A stretch of 64,000 nucleotides of DNA, taken from Oehlia diaphana. Taxonomy: Eukaryota; Glomeromycota; Glomeromycetes; Glomerales; Glomeraceae. Below the pieces are notes generated by a model. The model worked only from the letters and a program-made list of their open reading frames with translations, had not been told where the DNA came from and did not search any database. The stretch lies in contig QZLH01000055.1 of the NCBI GenBank assembly GCA_003833135.1, positions 101,275-165,274 of the forward strand. Direction: 5' to 3'. Positions 58,740 through 64,000 of this stretch are shown one piece after another. Numbering within the stretch: position 1 is the first letter of the stretch; every line of letters starts with the position of its first letter. Position numbers and translations under genes: made by a program.

Positions 58740-61700
58740 TGTCCGCATAAGCTGTGCCATAGTCCACAGATCTTTGACTTGTGTGACGTGATTTTTTAGT
58801 TCTTTGATTTTTTTTCCTCTTAATTCTTGTTTTTATTATCTTATTCTATTCATTATCTATATTTATGTATTTGTTTTTCTAGTTTATATTTTTTAAATCT
58901 GCTTCCAATTGCATATAATATTTATTGTTTTATAATGCATATAATATTAGTAATATTTAATAAATCCGTTTTGTTTTAATTATGCAATATTTATTAAATC
59001 TTAGTGCATTATTTTTGCAAGTTTTGCGCTATTATTAAATTTAATGTTTTATTTTTTTTAAAAAAAAGAAAAATTATTACTAAAAAGTTTATAAAAATAC
59101 TTTTACCATCAGGTATATTCACTTTTGGTATCTTGAATCTTTAATGGTGTTTTATTTCAAATTTCAGAAACAATAAAGGCTGAAATACAAAGATTTATGT
59201 AAAATGGAGCTGTGTCTTCCAGTAAAAAGAGTGTATTTATGCAAAATGACTTATTATGGCTAACTGATGCACAAATCCAAAATATAATAAATCTTTATAC
59301 TGATAAAACAAATTGTAAAAAAAAGTTAAGCAAAAAGAAAAAATATTGTTTATTTTCAATTGCACTAACTAATAATAAAAGTAAGCATTTCACCTAATAA
59401 AATAATTCAATAATTATTTTTTCTAGTATTAATATGGTAAATATACAGTATATAATAAAAAAATTTTTATAATATATATATATATAATTATAAAAAAAGT
59501 ATGAAAGTGAAAACTTTATAAGTATTTAGTATCTTTAGTATCTGTAATTTGTAAAAAGTTTAATCAGTAAAGACAATTTAATTATTTATATAATAAAAAG
59601 ATTATAAAATAAAAAACATACATTAAACTCTTAAATATAGACTGTTTAATTTGTTTAATCCAGAATTGGAATTATAAAATTGGTCTGCCATCTATAAATA
59701 AAATTTATAACTAACTTTAACATTATTTTTTGATATTCATACATGTTTTATTGATATTTATTATTCAACTTTAACATTTTTTTTTTGATATTTATATATT
59801 TCTTTTTGATATTTATATATTTCTTTTTGATATTTATATATTTCTTTTTGATGTTCATATCTTTTTTTTTTGATAATCATTATTCATTTGAATAATATTG
59901 ATTTTTAGTTGTGTTTGATCTTATTTTAATAAAAAAATACACTCTAAGAAAAGATATATTACAGCAATATTTATTATCACTAATAATACAGCTAAATAAT
60001 AACAATTAAGATTTCTAAAAAAAACTATCATTTTAAAAAATAAAATAGTTAATGAGATCTAAATCAGAAAAAAATCCAATTTAAATAACTTATATTAGGC
60101 CATACAAATTTGATTTTATGATTTTCATAATATAAAAATTTCATCAATAACCCGACAACCCGGCTTTTAATTTTTTTTTTCAAAAATTTTAAAAATTTTA
60201 TATGTGAAATTTTTTATCAATCTTTAAAAAATTCTCATCCGGCATAGTAATAATATAAAAAATTTTTTTTTAAGACTTAACAAAACTGACCCAGCCGGGC
60301 TATGAAAACCATTTTTACCACTTTGTGTCACCTTATTTGGTATATACAATATGAATATAAAATACTAAAAATTTATATTTAATACTATCAGAAAGTTTAT
60401 AAATAAAAAATCATAAAACTTTTTATAAATCTTACTACAAATAGATAAATTAAACTCCAAAAAAAAATGTTCTACTAATATTACTAAAAATTTTTTCTTT
60501 TTTAAGCCAGTTAACCATTAGCTTTTAAGTAAAAAAATCCAATTTTTGCTAGTATATTAATTATAGTTTTATGAGTATTAATAATATCAGAATTATTTTA
60601 AAAATAAATTATTACTGAAAAGATATATATCACTAATTACAACTGTTTTATAAAAATGAAAAATAATGATTTGAAATTAAATGTATTTTATTTATTACAA
60701 ATTTTAGAAAAATAATAAAAAAATTAATAATATCATTAAAATTATTATAAAAAAAAAAATTATTTTTATATAAATTTAGTTAAATTATAATTATTTAATT
60801 AATTATTATTTATATATTGGTTTATACTAATAAAATTTTCACTTTATAGACATAATAATCAATATTTTTTGAATTAGATCTGATTCAATCACAACTTATA
60901 AATTCTAATTTTTACCAGTTAAATAATAAAATATCAGTAATATATCAGTCATCTGATAATTACCTGATAATTCACATATTGTTTTAGTAATCCTGATATA
61001 GCTTCTATAAATAATGCAGATAGTTACATATAAATTATATATAAGTTATATATTATAAAAATATCATATAGATATCATACTCATATCAGTATCTATGTAC
61101 TTCAGTAATACCTGTATAATACTTGTATGATTTATATTTCTCAATAGAATTAAAAAGTCAATATCAAAATATTACAGCATAATCAGGATCCCAGACATCA
61201 CATATACAACTCATAACTGACTGTATAAATTTAAGCACTTTTTACTCTCACTAAAATAGACCTAATTTGCTAAAAATTAAATTATCACATTTAAAATCTA
61301 TACTAATTTGCTAAATCTCAAAATATGAGTCATAAAATTCTAAAATAATATAGGTTTAAATTTGCTTAATTAAATATAATTTCAGTTTATTCATCAAATT
61401 ATTTAATTAACAATCTTATTTTTTTATTATTAATAAAAAATTAAAAAATTTATATAAATTAAACTGTCAATTTTTATAATTTATAATTAAAAATATTTTT
61501 AGATAAAATAATAAAAAGCTTGCTAATTTGCACTCCAGGTGAAAATCACACAAGATAATATCACTCAGGTGATTTCACCGGTATCTGGCTTATCATGTGA
61601 TTTTATTATATTAAAAATTTTTTTTAATCTTATATTACCATTAATCATTAAACTATCATGTGATTTATTATATTACTAATATTTTTATTAGTTATTACAG

Positions 61701-61740
61701 TAGATTAATACATTTAGACATTGTAAAAAAAATTTTTTTA
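58740..61740. other. Long AT-rich stretch without genes
   Basis: About 3 kb of very AT-rich DNA with runs of A and T. GC-richer words (cccgacaacccggc near 60153 and acccagccgggc near 60288) are partly inverted and may mark a decayed element of about 150 bp. The palindromic patch caggtgaaaatcac / actcaggtgatttcacc lies at about 61537-61580, and the word atcatgtgat occurs near 61593 and 61659. A 61-codon frame at 59212-59397 is not supported. Confidence 0.5.
59711..59875. repeat. Degenerate tandem repeat, 21-bp unit
   Basis: At least three to four copies of tttctttttgatatttatata (21 bp) at about 59779-59860. They are preceded by two longer related copies starting aactttaacatt (near 59711 and 59766). 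Non-coding. Confidence 0.8.
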
Positions 61741-61769
61741 CACTTTCAAATCTTGGAGCATAAAGCAGC

Positions 61770-62335
61770 AGGAAGGGCGTGCAGATTAATTTATTTTTAC
61801 CTGGAATCCTAAGAATGATAGTTTTCAAAATAAGCATTCTGGGTCCTCTCTGCTACTAAAATGATTCCTTATTAATTTCGCTGTTCTAGGACTCTTTAAA
61901 TATAGTTCTAGTATATCAATAAAATTAGTATTCTTAGAATGTATTCTAGCCCCTCTCTTTCAATAAAATTACTAATTTATTTCTTGCCTTTGTGTACCTT
62001 CCTGATTATAATCCTAACTTAATAAAAATTTACACTTAATAGAAAGTATGTGCAGACTGTGTTATTTTTACCTGAAAACTTTAAAAATAATAGTTGATGA
62101 ATAATGTGCTCCAACTTCCTCTTACTTATCAAAAATACTAATTTGTTTTCTTGTTTTTGTGTATCTTTCTGATTATAATTTCATCATAATAAAAATTTAC
62201 ATCTAGATGTAAAAAAAAATACATCTTTGATCTGTATTCCAGATCTTTCTCACTCATTAGAATCATAAATTTGTTATCTTGCTTTTGTACGCTTTTTTGG
62301 TTATAATCCTGCATGTAGACCAAATTATTTCACCT
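61770..62335. repeat. Degenerate tandem copies of a repeat unit of roughly 140-165 bp
   Basis: The phrase tactaatttgtttt followed by cttg(t/c)(t/c)tttgtgtatctt and tgattataat recurs near 61970, 62135 and 62271, each time followed by aataaaaatttacat-type sequence in the first two. A second phrase, gtgcaga(t/c)t...tatttttacctg, occurs near 61782 and 62050. The copies are clearly related but diverged. No coding capacity. Confidence 0.6.
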
Positions 62336-62483
62336 GAAGTGTAGGTGTAAAAAAAAAAAGAAGGAACCTAGCAAGGTTGAGCGATAAAACGCTCATAATG
62401 TGAAAAAAAAATGAATAGCATGATGTAAATAAAAAATTGGCTAAAAGGTGTACTCATGTAAAGCATCTCATACAGTAAACAGA

Positions 62484-62881
62484 TTAATCGAATAGGCCAA
62501 AATCATCATAAATCTCATTAGTATACTTGATATTGTTTTTCTCTTGTTTTAGCAAAGTCTCATGTGATTCCTCTAAGATTTGCTTTTCCAACTGCTTCTC
62601 AAATTTGTATTTCTGCTCTTCTGCTTCTTTAATTTTGTTCGCTGACAGCTCTAAAAGCAATTCATCAATTTTCATCTGGATTAAATCATCAGCATTAGCT
62701 TTATTCTGAAGCCTATTAATATATTGGGTCACATAGTATCCATTAGCATGCTTCTGCAAAGGCTAGGTTCAGAGTTAGTCAGCTTACCACAAACCTTACA
62801 AGAAATGCAGAGTTTAGCTTTCTAATGCTCAAAACATCCTTCAGGCTGATGATAAGTTTGCCTACAGACGTATCCAGTCAT
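62484..62881 (-). pseudogene. Broken zinc-finger/coiled-coil gene (one stop, one frameshift)
   Basis: The minus strand opens at an ATG (62881) reading MTGYVCRQTYHQPEGCFEH. It meets an in-frame TAG near 62824-62826 and continues in the same frame KAKLCISCKVCGKLTNSEPS, LCR. At about 62760 a one-base shift moves the reading into the downstream frame: QKHANGYYVTQYINRLQNKA, then a Glu/Lys-rich coiled coil ending NEIYDDFGLFD at 62484. The CxxC-x2-C and upstream Cys/His pairs suggest a zinc-binding head joined to the helical tail. TAG in place of CAG plus a single missing base explain the breaks. Gene family not identified; probably a dispersed, repeated family. Confidence 0.6.
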
Positions 62882-63094
62882 GAGTAAATAATTGCAATAA
62901 TATTTACCTACCATAGTAATAAGAAATAAATATTTTATTTTAAGCAAAAGTTTTTGCTATATTAATACAAACATTCAATACTTATACAAAATAGTCAATT
63001 ATAAAGATATCGAATCAGCATTGGTTGAGATAATCAAAGTAGCATATAGTCAAGGCATGAAAAATATGACAAAATGGGATTAATATATGTGGGC

Positions 63095-63275
63095 TATAGG
63101 ATTCTGCATGAATCGGTTCAGATTGGATTTTATCGGATTTTAATCTGATCTGCAGATTCAAATTTAAAATTCAAATCCAATCTGATTCAAATCCGAATCT
63201 AATCTGAATCTGATCTGAATCCAATTTTAGTCAAATCAAATTCAAATCAGATTTGGATCAGATCAGATTTGATAT
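63095..63275. repeat. Patch of repeated and inverted gattcaaatcc/ggattttgaatc-type words
   Basis: Words such as aatctgattcaaatcc, aatctgaatctgatctgaat and caaatcagatttggatcaga recur in direct and inverted orientation over about 180 bp. It is a simple-sequence-like, self-complementary stretch directly before the 50-bp satellite. Confidence 0.75.
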
Positions 63276-64000
63276 AAGTAAAAATACCGTTACTATTAGT
63301 TTTAGTGATTTTATTTGCATTTTTACAAGTAAAAATACTAGAACTATCAGTTTCAGCATTTTTTTTTATTTTTTACAAGTAAAAATGCCGAAATTATAAG
63401 TTTCGGCGTTTTTTTGTATTTTTATAAATAAAAATGCCAGAAATGATAGTTTTGGCATTTTTTTTTTATTTTTACAAGTAAAAATACTGAAAACATCTGT
63501 TTAAAAATGCCAGAACATCAGTTTCAGCATTTTATTTTGTATTTTTGCAAGTAAAAACGCCAAAATATCAGTTTCAGCATTTTATTTTATATTTTTGCAT
63601 GTAAAAATACCAAAACATTAGTTTCAGTATTTTTTTTGTGTTTTTATAAGTAAAAATGCCAGAAACATTAGTTTCAGCGGTTTTTTTCATTTTTTACAAG
63701 TAAAAATGCTGGAACTATCAGTTTTGGCTTTTTATTTTGTGTTTTTGCAAGTAAAAACATCAGAACATCAGTTTCAGCGTTTTATATTGTGTTTTTACAA
63801 GTAAAAACACCAGAAGTCCAGAACTATCAGTTTCGGCATTTCTACAAGTAGAAATGTCAGAAACATCAGTTTTGACATTTTTTTTTTATTTTTACAAGTA
63901 AAAATGCTAGAACTATAAGTTTCAGCATTTTTTTGCATTTTTACAAGCAAAAACGCTGGAAATGATAGTTTTTTGGCATTTTTTTTTCATTTTTGCAAGT
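63276..64000. repeat. Satellite of about 50-bp units, each with an internal inverted repeat
   Basis: About 14 degenerate units spaced close to 50 bp (for example at 63327, 63377, 63427, 63476), continuing to the window end. The consensus is close to acaagtaaaaatgccagaa, a short atcagtttc spacer, then ggcattttttttgtattttt. The aaaaatgcc(g)aaa and tttcggcattttt parts are complementary, so every unit can form a hairpin. The array is cut by the window edge. Confidence 0.9.

Noticed and set aside
63276..64000. Regular repeats resembling a CRISPR array
   Set aside because: Units are degenerate, contiguous at about 50 bp without unique spacers, and lie in a eukaryotic genome; this is a satellite.

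Overview
This is a nuclear window from a very AT-rich eukaryote, almost certainly a fungus and most plausibly an arbuscular mycorrhizal one (Glomeromycotina, Rhizophagus-like). That name is an inference from gene content and base composition, not a database match. The supports are short GT-AG introns, long A/T runs, a stand-alone MATA-HMG-type box, a WASP that keeps its CRIB domain (the Las17 of yeasts lacks it), histidine and GPI biosynthesis genes of fungal type, and many foldback or MITE-like insertions. There are no operons, prophages or CRISPR arrays.

Layout. 1-2.7 kb: intergenic repeat DNA with a 41-bp-arm foldback. 2.8-5.0 kb: WASP (-). 5.5-6.0 kb: remnant of a family resembling Crinkler C-terminal domains (-). 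6.3-10.3 kb: GPI7/PIG-G ethanolamine-phosphate transferase (-), with a TIR element in one intron. 10.7-13.8 kb: methylcrotonoyl-CoA carboxylase alpha (+). 13.8-14.7 kb: phosphopantothenoylcysteine decarboxylase (-). 14.8-15.7 kb: nucleoside diphosphate kinase (+). 16.1-18.1 kb: WIPI3/4-type PROPPIN (-). 18.5-20.2 kb: probable Ett1/Nro1 protein (+). 20.5-21.3 kb: profilin (-). 21.5-22.5 kb: foldback DNA around a 417-bp assembly gap. 22.6-25.5 kb: Bud6/Aip3 (+). 25.8-26.5 kb: HMG-box protein (-). 28.2 kb: tRNA-Glu (-). 29.4 kb: small coiled-coil protein (+). 30.1-31.3 kb: UCH-L3/Yuh1 (-). 32.0 kb: small membrane protein (+). 32.9-33.2 kb: SDHAF1/Sdh6 (-). 33.5-36.5 kb: Nup62/Nsp1 (-). 36.7-37.9 kb: Mis18 (+). 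38.4-39.4 kb: TCTP (-). 39.9-40.7 kb: FKBP2-type ER prolyl isomerase (-). 42.6-44.3 kb: signal-peptide, Gly-Ala-Pro-repeat, single-TM surface protein (+). 44.5-45.9 kb: histidinol-phosphate aminotransferase (-). 46.2-47.2 kb: Tim54 (+). 47.3-50.7 kb: DNA ligase I (-). 50.9-54.3 kb: gene-poor, with short orphan frames. 54.4 kb: small membrane protein (+). 57.2-58.7 kb: TPX2-like spindle protein (+). 58.8-64 kb: repeat-rich DNA with a broken Zn-finger/coiled-coil gene and a ~50-bp satellite that runs off the end.

The genes are mostly single-copy housekeeping genes in alternating orientation, so the window is a chain of divergent promoters (144-1,400 bp) and tight convergent 3' ends (36 and 85 bp in two cases). 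The clearest functional grouping is actin control: WASP (Arp2/3 activation), profilin (G-actin supply) and Bud6 (formin nucleation) lie within 25 kb, and profilin and Bud6 diverge from one intergenic region. Mitosis and nuclear genes (Mis18, TPX2, Nup62, DNA ligase I) and mitochondrial genes (Tim54, SDHAF1, MCC alpha) are also present.

The most striking sequence-level observations are extreme exon structures. Profilin and TCTP each appear to have an intron immediately before the stop codon. Nup62 and Mis18, divergent neighbours, each have a first coding exon of only 3-4 nt. UCH-L3 has a 12-nt microexon. Two introns (WASP, UCH-L3) use GC instead of GT donors. No obviously new multi-gene system was found.
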